Positions 1 through 12,799 of a stretch of 64,000 nt of DNA are shown here, in pieces. The position numbers were made by a program, and so were the translations under genes. The stretch's first letter is position 1. Each line of letters opens with the position of its first letter. The stretch is taken from assembly GCA_963965975.1 (NCBI GenBank), contig OZ014411.1, positions 8,867,501-8,931,500 of the forward strand. The letters run 5' to 3'. A model generated the notes under the pieces. That model was not told the DNA's origin. It saw only the letters and a list, made by a program, of their open reading frames with translations, and ran no database searches. The DNA comes from Xestospongia bergquistia. Taxonomy: Eukaryota; Porifera; Demospongiae; Haplosclerida; Petrosiidae.

Positions 1-888
1 ACACTAATACTAGATACTATGACACCAAGGGAGGTGTCAAAGTTGCACAGCTTCTTAACACCAATAAATGGTGTCATGGTGACAACACTGTTTTTATAGT
101 TTAGAGTGGGTTTTCCTTTTTCAAGCCATTGCAAAATTTGGTATTGATCAATTCATAGAAAGAACCATATGCTATTCATCATCCCTGCATAAGGAGGAAT
201 TTTGAGGGAATAAAAACTTTGTGATGATTTAATTGTATCACATGAAGGATGAGCCATATATGACTTCTCACAATGAAGAATATTCTAAGGGAAGATTTGT
301 GATCAAACAGACAGCTAAGAAATGGATTTCCTCTGACTCCCTTCCACACACCACGGCACAGGCAGGAGCAAGTTAATTGTGAGTGTATCCTTTACCCCAA
401 CAATTTATCTCCAAATGATCAAGGCAGATATTATGAATAAACTCTATATATGGGATGATGGATATCAATATAATGATTAACATCTTGAATGACATTGTTA
501 TAATATTTTATAACTGATAAAGGAGCAGCCACATTGCAAAAACATAGTAGTAGTATAATATGTAATTTATAACAGCCTCTCATTTCAAATTATTCACACA
601 GATTATGAAAATTAATAATTTGGTGCACAATTTGCATTATCATGAAAGGCCATCTATCTAGGTGAACATTTCACAAGAGCTGATTAAAATAAATACATAA
701 ACCAATCTCATTCTCATCATTAAACAGAATTACATTTAACTTGTGCTGCAGGGAACTGTGGCAGGAAAAAACAGTTGCACGTGCAATAATAATAGCATAC
801 ACACTGACAACTGAATATAAATAACATTGAAAATAAAATTTAAAATATTAAAGTTAATGCAATGACATCACTAATCTCACTAAAATAA
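1..888. other. AT-rich DNA, no gene seen
   Basis: Stop codons are dense in all frames and no conserved protein motif, RNA gene or terminal repeat was recognised. Confidence 0.5.
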
Positions 889-1210
889 ACAGAGATGACT
901 TATTGTTGCAACAGATATACTGAAACATTTAAGAATGATGTGCTGGATTAACAGATTACTTTATTAAAGAGTAAGAAAGTTGTACTTAATGCAAATAGTG
1001 TCCAGTATGAAGGACTACCAACAGACTAGGTATCTTGAATGAAATATTAAGATTAATTGTACTTATAGCAACCTTATACAGCTCTGTGTTTAAAATGACA
1101 GGTTGAAACTGCATGGCACTTTATAACTTAAAAATTGTTAAGGCAATATTGTTTATGTACTTGAAGTTATTATTTGAATAATATATAGATCATAAACAGT
1201 AAACACTGCC
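889..1210. repeat. Partial copy of the ~4-kb repeat unit
   Basis: This stretch starts with an AGAGATGACTTATTGTTGCA motif that recurs near 3703, 7731 and 11696. Similarity continues for about 300 bp to 11700-11985, including the sequence around ATAATATATAG. It looks like the first, most diverged unit of the repeat family filling 1-12 kb. Confidence 0.65.
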
Positions 1211-3702
1211 AAAAATCTTGACCCAGAACTACCACAATTTAAGATATGCCATCTTCTCTTCAAGAATTAAATATTACTGAGCAAAGATACTTATGGTATT
1301 GCAATGTAAGGTTATATTAAGTCAAAAAGTAGAAAGACATAGTTAAATTCAGGTTCTAATTAGCTTTGTACCTGTCTACAATAGTAGTCAATATAATATA
1401 CTGATATTTCTTGCTGATCCTGATACGTAGAGTAAGAAAATTAGAAGTGTGTGAGACTTAAGCTTCACTTGAAGGCATATGTTGTCATTAGTATCAGGAT
1501 AGTTCAAAAATGAACAGAATTAAAATTGAAAAAATCTTTTCTTGGGACACTGGAACCCAAAGTAGTACAGAGTCTGCACAAATGACTCTAAATGGTCACT
1601 GTGCTGCTTGCAATGTAGACTTAAAAACTAAATTGATTGATTCTAATATAAATTTGTAAATAGTCTATAGTGGATTGTTTAAGTTTGGAGGTACATAGTT
1701 ACATATCCTGTAATGTATTCTGGGTAATAGGTTTTAAATAAAATGCTTATCACAGCTAATCTGATATAAAGTTTAGCTTATATAACGAAAGACATTTAAA
1801 CTGCCAAATCTACACAGCTGCTGCAGTAATCCATGTTCCTTTATCATGACTACTACATGCTGTTGCATTACTGCTATCAACACCACCTATAATATAACAA
1901 TGAACTGCTTTCAAAATTTTTCTTGTACTGATTAATAAAAATATGTATTTATTTATTTTTCATGAGATGTTGGCCAAAGCTTTTGTAAACATCACTGAAC
2001 AAAGACATTCTTTTCACTGCTAACAAGGGGAACTGTAGACAAGGTCAATAACCACGAATAAAAATTCAAAATTTCAAAATAGCTATGAGGAACTGTGACT
2101 TCATTTGTCTAGCCAAAACCAATCAGGATACACCCACATCACAAAAGGAGAAAGCTAAACCTACTAAAGATTCTGAGCTTTTGAAAGTGAAGGAAGTAAG
2201 TGAATTGTTTAAGCAAGATGTCATTCATGTATCGCAAAACTAGAACTCTTTGATGTCTTTTTTCCTTTTCTTTGAACTCCAGATAGTGTGCAAAGGTACG
2301 AAGTGCCACATTGAATAAAGATTTCTCTCTTCTTAACAGTAAAACTGACATATTAGCATCACTTAGGGTAAACTCTTTATAGAAACAAAAACACCTTATA
2401 ATATTGCATTGCAAGCAGGTCATATAAAGTAGCAATAGTGAACTACAAGATGAAAAGTTTCAATGTCAATTATTACTTTCTATGTAACCAGTTGACATCG
2501 TCAAAATTTTAGCCTTGCATTCTATTCTCAAGATAACAAAAACAAAGATCTATAAGTTTTATATTTGAAAGATGAATTGAGAGTAAAAATGGCATATTGA
2601 CATAAATATCTCACATGGCAAAAAAGATTAAAATCATGACACGTATGTAGTATACAATCCAATAAAGCAAGTAACCACAACTTAAAAGGGAACAATCATT
2701 TCCTGGTTGTGGCTATGAGCCAAAGTTTAAGCTATATGTTTACGATAATGTCAAACATCCTGCAGCAAAAAAAAAACAGCATGTAGAAAGTAATTATGTG
2801 AAGATTAGTATTGTACTTCTATGGAAAGTAGAAAAATGTGAACATTTAAATAGATTTATTATAAAAAGGCGATTTTAGCAATGACAGCTTCAATTTCAAC
2901 CAAGCTTTCATTGGCAATTTGTCTAACCTAATAGACTCTTCTAAAACATATAGCAAAGTTTTAAAGACAAAAATAAAAAAGAAGTTTTTGCTGTGAGATG
3001 TAAGGATTCCAGATTGCTTATTAATTTTTAGATACATTAAGACACTCCAAGAAGTTTGTCCTATAACATGGAGATAGCCTTAGGTAGTCAGATATCTTAA
3101 AGGAAGGAACCTGATATATTTAATATTTTAATATTTTAATACACCTCAGTTAAGTACAGACAAAACCACAACATAATGTTACTCAACTTGTGTAGCAGAA
3201 AATTATGGCAGGAAAACACATCTAAATTTTAGAAGACAAATTAAAATTGAAGGGACAAGAAGAAATATTAGAAATAGTAGGAAATGCTATCAGAATGTTA
3301 GATGACTACTCTGATTGTCAATTAGCATAAGAAATTCAGGAACATGATTATTCTCATACAATCATTACTACCAAAAAAATACAATACTAAGTCTATAAAA
3401 AAACAGAATTCCCTCAGTATTGTGGCCAAATAATCAGTAAGTTCTTATGAGAAAACAACAAAAATATTCTCATGATAAGAGTAAGAATAATCAAGAACTC
3501 TTGACTTTAGAAGGTAATTTAGATAAGCAGGGACAGGGAGTGAGAATGAAGGTAAAGGATATGAGTGTAGATTAAATGATAACAATAGACTGATGCAGTG
3601 AAAAAAGTTTAATCAGAAACGTTTTAATATTTTTTTGCTTCTAGTTCAGGCATTCAGAAAAATGATTATTCTTTAGAAAAATGATTCTTCTTCTAAAATA
3701 AA
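1211..3702. other. AT-rich DNA with one CCAAT-core copy; no gene
   Basis: The one recognisable landmark is an exact copy of the 25-bp repeat core at 2108-2132. A minus-strand open frame across 2139-2435 matches no family I know, and its neighbouring repeat copies are not open in the same frame. I do not call it a gene. Confidence 0.5.
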
Positions 3703-6469
3703 GAGAGACACCTTATTGTTGCAACAAATATACTGTAACCTTTAAGAATGAAGTCTCAGTCTAAAAACATTACACTATCAAAAGAATAAACTTTAAAAAT
3801 TAAAACCTGTAATTGTAGCCTTCATTATTTTGAATAATTGAGTTCTGAACAACAAAATTATGAAACAAGCATTATAAAGTATCTCTTTTGATGTACAGAG
3901 TCCATAGGTTGGGTTGAGTGTTAAGTGAAATTACATGAATCGTGTCAAAAGTTTCCAAGAGAGGTGTGACCAGAGCTATCTTGTAATTGTTATGGTAAAA
4001 AGAAAAAGCACATTACAATCATATTTACTTAATGATATCTCAAAAATGATTATAAAACAAAAGCTGTGATCAAAGAATACTTAATGAATAGCAAGAGCAA
4101 CATATGGGTAATGTACTTATAAAAGGTTTACATAGAAAAGGTAACATTAAAAATGTAAGATTGAAGTTTGAAGATACATACAGGGATGGTTATAATCATG
4201 TTAGTATTGTTGTCGATTAGTCACAACAATGGGAAATTATTCTGTTTCAAACACATTATCTCACAACGAACAAGTGAACAAAGTATGTAAATTTCAGAGA
4301 ATGACAATCTGTATCTATCATAACTAATAGCCAAAGCATTAGGAAAAAACATGTAATGGCTACATGTTGGTGTCAAAGGTTTTGAATATCACTAATATTG
4401 TACAACACAATGTAGGCTATATAATAATTTCTTGGATTGCAGAAATTATGTTTAGATAGTATGTACATTTTATTTTAGTAAACAACTTTAGCATTCTATA
4501 CAGAAGTGTACTAATTCTGTTTTAGTATAATGTAGATTGTATATGAACTCAATTAATATGTACTATGCTGACTCAAAAAATTATGTTCGCATGTTAGTCT
4601 TAAAATTGACTGTTTACTTGCATTTTAACATCCAAATAACCTTTCATTTCAGAAACAAATTTGTGAGAAAAGCATACATACTAGTAAAATTTATAGAACG
4701 CCTTGATCAGGCAACAACTTGAAATGCAACTCTTAGTTTGTTTGTGCTTGAACGTCAAACCAGACTTGAAAGATTTTCACTCTTTAATTGAGATCTACAG
4801 TCATGATTTCATCTGTCTAGTAACAAATATCAACCAAGATCAGCCATAACACAAATGGAGAGAAATAACCTATGCAAATAAGTCTTAAACGAAAGAGTCT
4901 TAGCTTTGTGTGATTTCCTTTTTTTTCTGCCATCAGTTAATACTATATAGTATGCTTGAAAAGCATTGCTGGTCAAGCAAAGATGAAATTAGACTTAATT
5001 CTAAGTCTTGTTATCACTACTCCAGATAATGATAAGGTGAACAATGCAGTTTGCAGTTTCTCTTCTACCATCAATCAACAGTATAACACAACTCCACCTA
5101 AAAGACATACCAGACTTGACTTCTTCCTTTTTAGACAAGGTGTCGGTCTACAATTGCAAAATAAAAAGCTAAAAAAAAAATTGCGCTATAGAACCATAGC
5201 CTTATCTGTCTAGCCAAAACCAATCAGGATACACACACATCACAAATGGTGAGAGCTAATGTTATGCAAGTAGATGCTTGACAAGACATTTAGGAGTATA
5301 ATAGACATACAATGAATATGGCTTACTTCACGAAGACAATGATAATGTATTTACAAAATTACAGGAGACATGGAGTTAGAATTCTTTTAAATTAAAAAAA
5401 AAGTTATCGTTGTGATTTCTCTTTTATTGAGTGGATACTCTATAGCATGCTTCAAAAGCATTGTTTTTGTGTTCAAAGACAAAATTTGATTTATACAACA
5501 AAATCCTAGTCTTGCAATCACTACTTCTGAACACGAAAAGTTAAAGAATGTACTTCAAAGGTTCTCTTCTCTCATCAATCTCCAGTAGAACACAACTCCA
5601 ATGCAACCTCTACTTAAGGTTAAACTAGATTTAAGATTTTTCTTTTTAATTAAAGTATTGGTCTGCATCCAAAAAATGGAATGTAAAAAAAAGAACAATT
5701 GTCATAAGGAACCGTGGTGTTATCTGTCTAGCCAAAACCAATCAGGATACACTCACATCACAAATTGTGAGAGCTAATGTTATGCAAAAATATATTAAAG
5801 AAAGATCAAGTAAGATTCAAAATCTTCGTCTTGCTGTTACACAAAGATAAAATTAGATTTATACAACAAAATCTTACCACTACAACCACAAGACGTTTAT
5901 GAGTACAATGAAATGGCTTATTTCATTAAGGCATCCTTGATGCATTTACCAAACAACAAGAGACATGGGATTTAAATTTCTCAAACATTTCTTTGAATTC
6001 TTGCTGTAACTTATATACTGCCCAGCAAAAGATCAAAGTAGATTCATTCTACGAATATTGCCAGTGCAATCAATATACCAGATTGTGAAAAGTTAAATAA
6101 TGCAACTAACAGGTCCTCTTTTCACATCTATCTGCAGTAGAACACAATGGCGAGACAACCTCTGCCTAAAGGTCAAGCCAGCCTTAGAAGATTTTCTTTT
6201 TAGATAAGGTATTGGTATGCAATGAAATGAAACGGAATGTTTTAAAAACAACAATTGTGGTATGAAACAATTGCTTTATCTGTCTAGCCAAAACCAATCA
6301 GGATACACTCACATCACAAATGGCGACAGCTGATGTTATGCAAACAGATCTTAAAGAAAGATTAAGTAAGATTTAATATCTTAAACTTTGTGTCAAACCT
6401 TGGATAGTAAAAAGGTAAGGACTCGTAACTTTTATAATTCAATCTCCTCTTTACAGTAAAACTGACACA

Positions 6470-6991
6470 CAGTCGACTCCATCTATAACAAACTCTGATT
6501 AAGCGAATTTTGGGTTATAACAAACGCAGCTTCACGTCCGTGTTTCGGATGGTGCGATTTACAACGCTTACAACGCCCCTACTTCTGCTAAAACGAACGC
6601 TCACCGCATGCGCATTGGCAGATTTTGTCATAAATTAGTAGGCACGGTTTTACTCAGGTAGTGAGCTGAATAATGGCAGCGGCTAGAAAGAGGCAGAGAT
6701 TGAGCTATACGCTTGAATTTAAGTTAAAAGTTCTCGATGAGGTGGACAAGAAGGTGAAAAAAGACTTCTTTAGTTAGCTATGTAATTACTTTTCCCTTGA
6801 AAACAGTTAAGTTTTAAGTTATTGAATTATTAATCATTTAAATGAATCTTTGTGATTAATTAATAATGTACTTTTATACAATGAGAAAGGACATGAAATA
6901 TGTTTTTAGGCGCATTTTGGTTATAAAGAACTACTTTTACAAAGAACGTTTTGTCACGAATTTAGCAGTTTGCTATAACAGGAGTCGACTG
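6470..6991 (+). mobile_element. Non-autonomous Tigger-like (Tc1/mariner) element
   Basis: The element is 522 bp long with inverted ends: CAGTCGACTCC at the left and GGAGTCGACTG at the right, followed inside by TATAACA-type sequence on each arm. It is flanked on the right by TA, as expected for Tc1/mariner target duplication. On the left the flank reads CA, probably a mutated TA. The related repeat unit at about 11265-11330 carries the same flanking sequence without the insertion, which confirms both ends. An internal ATG opens a short transposase-like N-terminus. Confidence 0.85.
6673..6777 (+). pseudogene. Tigger-like transposase N-terminal remnant
   Basis: This 34-codon frame reads MAAARKRQRLSYTLEFKLKV and then a lysine-rich stretch before a stop. 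Basic residues followed by a TLEFKLKVL-type helix are typical of the first helix of the helix-turn-helix DNA-binding domain in Tigger/pogo and related transposases. No catalytic domain follows, because the element is only about 0.5 kb. It may be the leftover start of a transposase gene after internal deletion. Confidence 0.6.
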
Positions 6992-9241
6992 TATTTAATT
7001 AATTTGAGTGAGTTCAGAATTGATATTGTTATGACAAATCAATCAGATATTACGGAAGCAGAAGTTTGTTGTGTATTCCTTGATCTCCAATACAAACAAA
7101 AATACACACTTATTAAAAGGATAATGTACGAGATTTGATCTTAAATACACCAGATGGCTATAATCACTAAAGAGTTCAGTAATATTCATATACAGCCAAT
7201 AGTTATTTCTTGCTAGTTGTAAACCTGAGTGTGTATTTTAAGACAATGTTCTCCTTCTTTTCTATGAACTTGCAAAACTTAGTTATTTCCTCATCTTTGT
7301 GTGTTCCTAATCCTTAACATTCAAACTTTCAATAATGATAGCTATGGACACCATTTTTACTTTCACTCATTCAGACTTAGGTTTATCATACAACTCTTCT
7401 GTGAATACACTTCTTTTCCTCAAATGAGGAGGTGGTGGTTATCAGACATCAACAAACACCAGAGGGTAACTTATATAATGGAGAGGATGTAATCAATTCT
7501 ACCTTCATAGTCAACCATCTGAGAGCAAGGGTCCTAACTTGCAGTTCCAATTGCATTTGCCTCATTTGAAACGTATTGATAACTGAACAGAAAAGAGTTT
7601 ATGTTAAAAAAAGAGGAACTGAAGCTTTATAAATAAAATTCTATGAATAAATGTTTAGTCAGAAAACAGGTTTTGATCTAAATTACTTTTAGTTCTGGTG
7701 ACAACAAGGTCACCAGTGTCAATAATATTAAGAGAGATGACTTATTGTTGCAACAGATATACTGTAACATTTAAGAATGTGTTGGTCTAAAACATTAGAA
7801 CGTCAAAAGAATAAACTTATACTTGATGCAGATAATATCTAGTATGAAAAACTAAAAGCAGATTGGATATCTTGCAACAATTTCATTAGTATCTCTTTTG
7901 ATATACAGAGTCCATACGATAGGTCAAGTGTTGAGTGCAATTACATAATTTGTGTTAAGAAAAAGCACATTACAATCATATTTACTTAATGATATCTCAT
8001 AATCCTCATAAAACAAAGACTGTGATAGAAGAAGCTCTCTGTAAGTAGCAAGAGTATGATATCGGCAATGTACCTACAAAAGGTTTGCGTAGGAAAAGGT
8101 AACATTAAACATGTATGGTTGAAGTTTGATGGCATATATAGACATTATTGTTACAATGTTGGCATTGTCACTGATTGGTTAGTTACAATAATAAATTATG
8201 CTGCTCTAACCATGATATGACATGAGACACAAGTGAACAAAGTATGTATATATATGGCTCTACATTAGTTAATATTTTGAAATATCACTTTTTATTGTAC
8301 AAAACAATGGAGGTTATATAAAAATTTATTGGAGTGTAGAAATTGTGTTTAGATAGTATGCAAATTTTATTAGAACTTTATAAGACTAAAGTAGGTTTTA
8401 GACTAAAAAGTCTTTTTATTAATTCTAGTAATTTATCTGTCATCAGTGAGTACTATATAGTACGCTTAAAAAGCATTGCTGGTCAAGCAAAGATGAAATT
8501 AGACTAAATTCTAAGTCTTGTTGTCACTACTCTAGGATAGTGATTAGGTGAATTATGCAACATACATTTCCTCTTATCCTATCAATCTGCAGTGCGCTCT
8601 TTACATTTTTATGCAAGTAACATATGTGTAATCTTTTATGTCAATTTTGTCAGTAGAACCCAATTCTAAGACAGCCTTCACCTCAAGGACAAACCAGACT
8701 TGAAAGAATTTTTCTTTTAGACAAAGCGATAGTGTATAATTACAAAATGGAAAGTTTAAAAAATTATCATATGGAACAATAGCTTTACTTGTCTAGCCAA
8801 AACCAATCAGGATACACCCACATCACAAATGGTGAAAGCCAATATTATGCAAGCAGATACATGACAAAACATTTAGGAGTTAGTTCTTGTAATTTATCTT
8901 CAATCTAGTGGATACTCTATAGTACACTTCAAAAGCTTTGTCAGCCAAACAAAGATCAAATTTTTCAACAAATGTTAGCCTCAACACTCACTACATCTAC
9001 AGAATAAAACTCCAAGACTGTCCTCTGCCTAAAAATAGGACCAGACTTGAAAGACTCTTCTTATTTAGATAAAGTATATTGGTCTGCATTCATGAAACAG
9101 AAATTTCAAAAACAGAACAATTGTCATATAGAAAGATAGCTTTACCTACCTAGACAAATCCAGCCAGGATACACTCATATCACAAATGGCGAGAGAGCAA
9201 ACGTTATGCAAGCAGATCAAAAAGACTTTTAAGAGTACAAT

Positions 9242-10748
9242 CAGAGATAATAAATATCATACCGGGATAGGAAACTGCGGCGCGTGTTCAATATAGAACT
9301 GTGCGAGTGACATCACCAAACGTCGCCTCCCCTGGCCATATGCTCATTATAATGTGGCGGACTTCCACTGAACAGATCTGAGTTTTTGTTTTTCGTGTAT
9401 TCTTGTTTTTTTGAACTAGCTATTTTAAGACGATATTTTTCGTAACTATTGAACTATTATTGGACTACAGGAAGAAATTCAGTGTGTGAAATGGAGAAGG
9501 CAACGAGTGTTACTGTGTAAGTTAGTATCTAGTTGTAGATTGACACACTTTAAACACATATTTGACTTTGTCTTTGCTCACAATGAAACATAACTGACCC
9601 ATATATATTTGAATAATGTTTGTACATAGTTTAGAATAGCTATTTGGTGTGCACAACTCTTAGTTAGTTATAAAAAACAGCATTTGTGATTTAAAATATG
9701 TGTGACTTGTGAACACATATTTCACTACATTCATGAAAATTAAAGCTTTTTAACGAAAAGGAATGTTAGTTTAAAAGTTGGTGAATGGTTTAGGCTGGTT
9801 GGACTGTAGGTGTTTATTGTGTTTTATGTGTTACACCAACCTTGTGATGAATGAATTATTAAAATGCTTTTCTTATCAAAAAATTAACGCAAGAAAAATT
9901 TTAGTCTCTATTGTGACTATATCAAATTTCTGATAATTGATAGTAAAAGGAAGACTAGGAGCAAGTGTGGTGCAGGAAAAAGAAGTAAGGCAAGAATAGG
10001 ACAGCGCAGAAAACGATCAAAGGGCAAGGTATGTTAGATTATGTATTGTTTTGTTTAATTCATTTTAATGTGATTTAATAGTTAAGTGCGGTAGTTGATG
10101 AGCAAATAGAGTTACCTAGTGGCTGGATGGAAGTGTCAGATGTCCATTACCAGCAGAAGTGATATTGTGTCATCTCATATCAGAAGACTGATAGGTGTGC
10201 ACCTTTAGTTGTTACTCGCTCTTTAGTGATTGATAAAACAGGAGTGGCAGCTGCATGCCAATGAGCATTTGGTGAATACATCTGTAGTTTCTTCACTTGT
10301 TTCTTTTCCTAAAGTGTTGCCAGATTCTGATATTTTTAAATTAATGACCATCATAAACGAACTAAACACCTGTGTTGGGAATCCAGAGCTGAAGTTTGTC
10401 TCCTTAGGAAAAGCGAAAAAGAATAGACAATTTCTATCTGTTAACAAAGAAGTTGTAGCATATTTGGACAGCAATGCTGGTGTCACTGTTGACAGTGAGA
10501 CATATCCGAAAACTGTTCGGTGTTCTAAGTGCTACCTGTTAACCACTGAGGTTCGGTGTCCAGTATGTACCAGTTATCGTGTATCTTTACACAGCCAGTA
10601 CCATCGTTCTTTAAAATCTAATGTTAATAAATTTTAAATAACTAGTAAAATTTGTGTGAACGCAACATGGCGTCATATCTGGCATAACGAGCCTGTGTCC
10701 ATCCGGTTTCAGCAGTTTCCTATCCTGGTATGATATTTATTATCTCTG
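9242..10748 (+). mobile_element. 1.5-kb DNA transposon with 37-bp TIRs and 7-bp target duplication
   Basis: The left end starts CAGAGATAATAAATATCATA and the right end is its reverse complement. The 37-bp arms end in GGATAGGAAACTGC with one visible mismatch. GTACAAT flanks both sides (9235-9241 and 10749-10755), a 7-bp or possibly 8-bp duplication. Uninterrupted GAGTACAATGAAATGG near 5900 is the empty site in the sister unit. TIR length and target duplication suit a P-element-like or hAT-like element. The interior is clearly richer in GC than the flanks. Confidence 0.85.
9491..10637 (+). pseudogene. Decayed transposase N-terminal region with CxxC pairs
   Basis: Three protein-like pieces can be read. 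A short start at 9491 ends at a GTAAGT donor. A basic, nuclear-signal-like piece lies near 9945-10027, rich in KR and ending at a GTATGT donor. A longer piece spans about 10090-10637. The last has a stop after LPSGWMEVSDVHYQQK and a frame change near 10230, then stays open for about 135 codons. It contains CVGNPELKF and a CSKC...CPVC pair resembling a zinc-binding site followed by TSYR. From memory, similar sequences occur near the N-terminus of uncharacterised transposases in cnidarians and sponges; I could not verify this. No DDE-type catalytic core remains, so the element is non-autonomous. Confidence 0.55.
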
Positions 10749-11701
10749 GTACAATGAAATGGGTTATTTTATTAAGGCATCCTTGATGTATTTACCAAAC
10801 AACAGGAGACATGGGATTTTAATTCCTCAAACTTTTCTTTGAATTCTTGTTGTAACTTTTATATACTGCCCAGCAAAGATCAAAGTAGATTCATTTTATA
10901 AGTCTTGAATTGCAATCATTACTCCAAATAGTGAAAAGGTAAAGAATGCAACTAAGAGGTGCTCTTCTGACGATAGCCTGCAGCAGAACACAATTTCAAG
11001 GCAATCTCTACTTATAAGTTAAACAAGCCTTAAAGATTTTCTTTATAGATGAAGAATTAGTCTGTTTTAAAAACAGCAGTCATCATAGAACCGTTGCTTT
11101 ATCTGTCTAGCCAAAACCAATCAGGATACATTCACATCACAAATGGTGAGAGCTGATGTTATGCAAACAGATCTTAATGAAAGATGAAGTACGATTTAAA
11201 ATCTTAGCCTTAGTGTGAAACCTTGGATAGTAAAAAGGTTAAAATTTACAAGTTTCATATACAACCTCTCTTAACAGTAAAATTGACATATATATTCATT
11301 TAATTGTATGAGTTCAGGATTGCTATGACAGATCAATCAGATAATACAGAGGCAGAACTTCATTGTGTTTTCCCTGATCTCCATACAAAGACAGATAATC
11401 AGATTAAACAGATAAGCTTTGAGAAACATCAAATGTGTCATTATGACACCTTTCAATAAGGGTATATTTGTCAAAGCAAGCTTTACAAACTGTTTTAGAG
11501 GTATCTACACCAGATGGCTATAATCACTTAAGAGTTTAGCAAATGATGTAACTTCAAAATTTTATAACATAAAGGTATAAAGGGTAAGGCACTTAATAAG
11601 AAAGATATCTATATGCATTATGTAATACATATAATGTTGTCTGAGTGCATTACAGGGATGTCTTTTATATGACAACAGAGTTGCCAACCTCACAATAATA
11701 G

Positions 11702-12799
11702 AGATGACTTATTGCTGCAACAGATATACTGTAACATTTAAGAGTGATGTGCTCATTTAAAACATTACATTATTAAAGAAGTTTGTACTTAATGCGATTG
11801 CATCCAGTATAAAGAACTAACCATTGAATGGAAACATAGATCAATACCTTTTAGACTAATCCTATAAATGTTTGTGAATAAAATGACAAAAGGTTTAAAC
11901 TGAGGCTTTAAATCTTAAAACTTGTCAAGCCCACATTGTTTATGCACTTATGATTATAAAATGAATAATATATAGGTCACAAAAAGCTATCTATCAAGGT
12001 TGTCAAAACTCCTGACCAGGGACAGCAGCTACCAAGATAAACATGGTCTTAAGTTGCACAAATCATTAATCAAAAAAGGAACAGATATGACATTCGCATG
12101 ATATAAATGTCCCAGTTTAAGGTAGAAAGACAAAAAATTCCCAAGAAAATGGGCATAATGATTAAATGAAGAAATGAACATGTACTAAGAAAAGCTAGAA
12201 ATAAGACAAACTTTGCCTAATGGATATGACACTGGCATGATACAAATTCATAAAAAAGGTGTGAAGTCATTTAAAGATAAAAGGATAAGTATGTTCTTTC
12301 AAATGTTTTTACTGATTGGGACACATCTTATCCCATTTTAGGCAAAAATGACAACCATAGCACTCCTAAGGTAAAAGATCATATCCCAGGCCAGCTGATA
12401 AACCATAAACTTAATCCATACATTCGTGACGGTTAAATATTCGTAGGTTGTGTTTATAATTGATAACATATAACTATACATGTATGTATTGTATGTCAAC
12501 TTTGTACAATTGCATATCTATTAGGATGATTGGCCAAGGTGCAAATAAATATCATCATTGGAATGATACTAGATGTTTGTAGAGGATTTCCAAATCCACA
12601 GTCAGTGAGATGGAGAAGTTAGATAGTACAAAGAAGTTGGTTAATGAACTTTTGAAAAGGGAAAAAAAGTGACACTTTTCAGAGTTGAAGTGGTTAAAGC
12701 GAAATTCTTCTTAAAATGAACATTTATTTATTGTCCCTGCTGAACCTTAATGGAAATGTAGTATAAGTTCTCATCATTTAGTATGAAATTGTGTTTTAA
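11702..12799. other. End of repeat unit, then AT-rich DNA; no gene
   Basis: The first ~300 bp resemble 889-1200. After that I see no repeat, coding or RNA signal up to the piggyBac end at 12800. Confidence 0.5.

Larger units (their letters stand above)
3703..7736. repeat. Higher-order repeat, unit 1 (~4.0 kb)
   Basis: This unit aligns by eye with 7737-11701. Matching landmarks include the TTATTGTTGCAAC motif, the segment after CTCTTTTGAT (3890 versus 7900), the segment before TTTAGATAGTATG (4450 versus 8350), and the CCAAT-core copies. Unit 1 alone contains the Tigger-like insertion at 6470-6991. No gene was recognised. Several copies show a weak minus-strand protein-like pattern (a leucine run followed by ID and RRE), but frames are broken in every copy. 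Confidence 0.65.
2108..11130. repeat. Dispersed repeat with invariant CCAATCAG core
   Basis: A 25-bp core (key part CCAAAACCAATCAGGATACA) occurs exactly at 2108-2132, 5209-5233, 5727-5751, 6283-6307, 8792-8816 and 11106-11130. Degenerate copies lie near 4815 and 9150. Sequence after the core (CACATCACAAATGGTGAGAG, then TTATGCAA) is also shared. Around 5.2-6.3 kb the copies are spaced about 520-555 bp apart, suggesting a local tandem repeat. The core contains CCAATCAG, a good match to the NF-Y CCAAT-box consensus. Whether the invariance reflects function or recent spread is unknown. Confidence 0.75.
7737..11701. repeat. Higher-order repeat, unit 2 (~4.0 kb)
   Basis: This is a second copy of the unit described at 3703-7736. 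It lacks the Tigger-like insertion: the empty site lies near 11285. It carries instead the 1.5-kb element at 9242-10748. A third unit appears to begin near 11702 and fades out around 12 kb. Confidence 0.65.

Noticed and set aside
4956-5213. 85-codon plus-strand frame
   Set aside because: Sister repeat copies at 5.5, 6.1, 8.5 and 11 kb are not open in this frame.
10223-10486. Minus-strand frame over the transposase remnant
   Set aside because: Shadow of the plus-strand frame that carries the CxxC motifs.
2108-11130. CRISPR-like array
   Set aside because: Copies are hundreds to thousands of bases apart with related, not unique, sequence between them, in a eukaryotic context.
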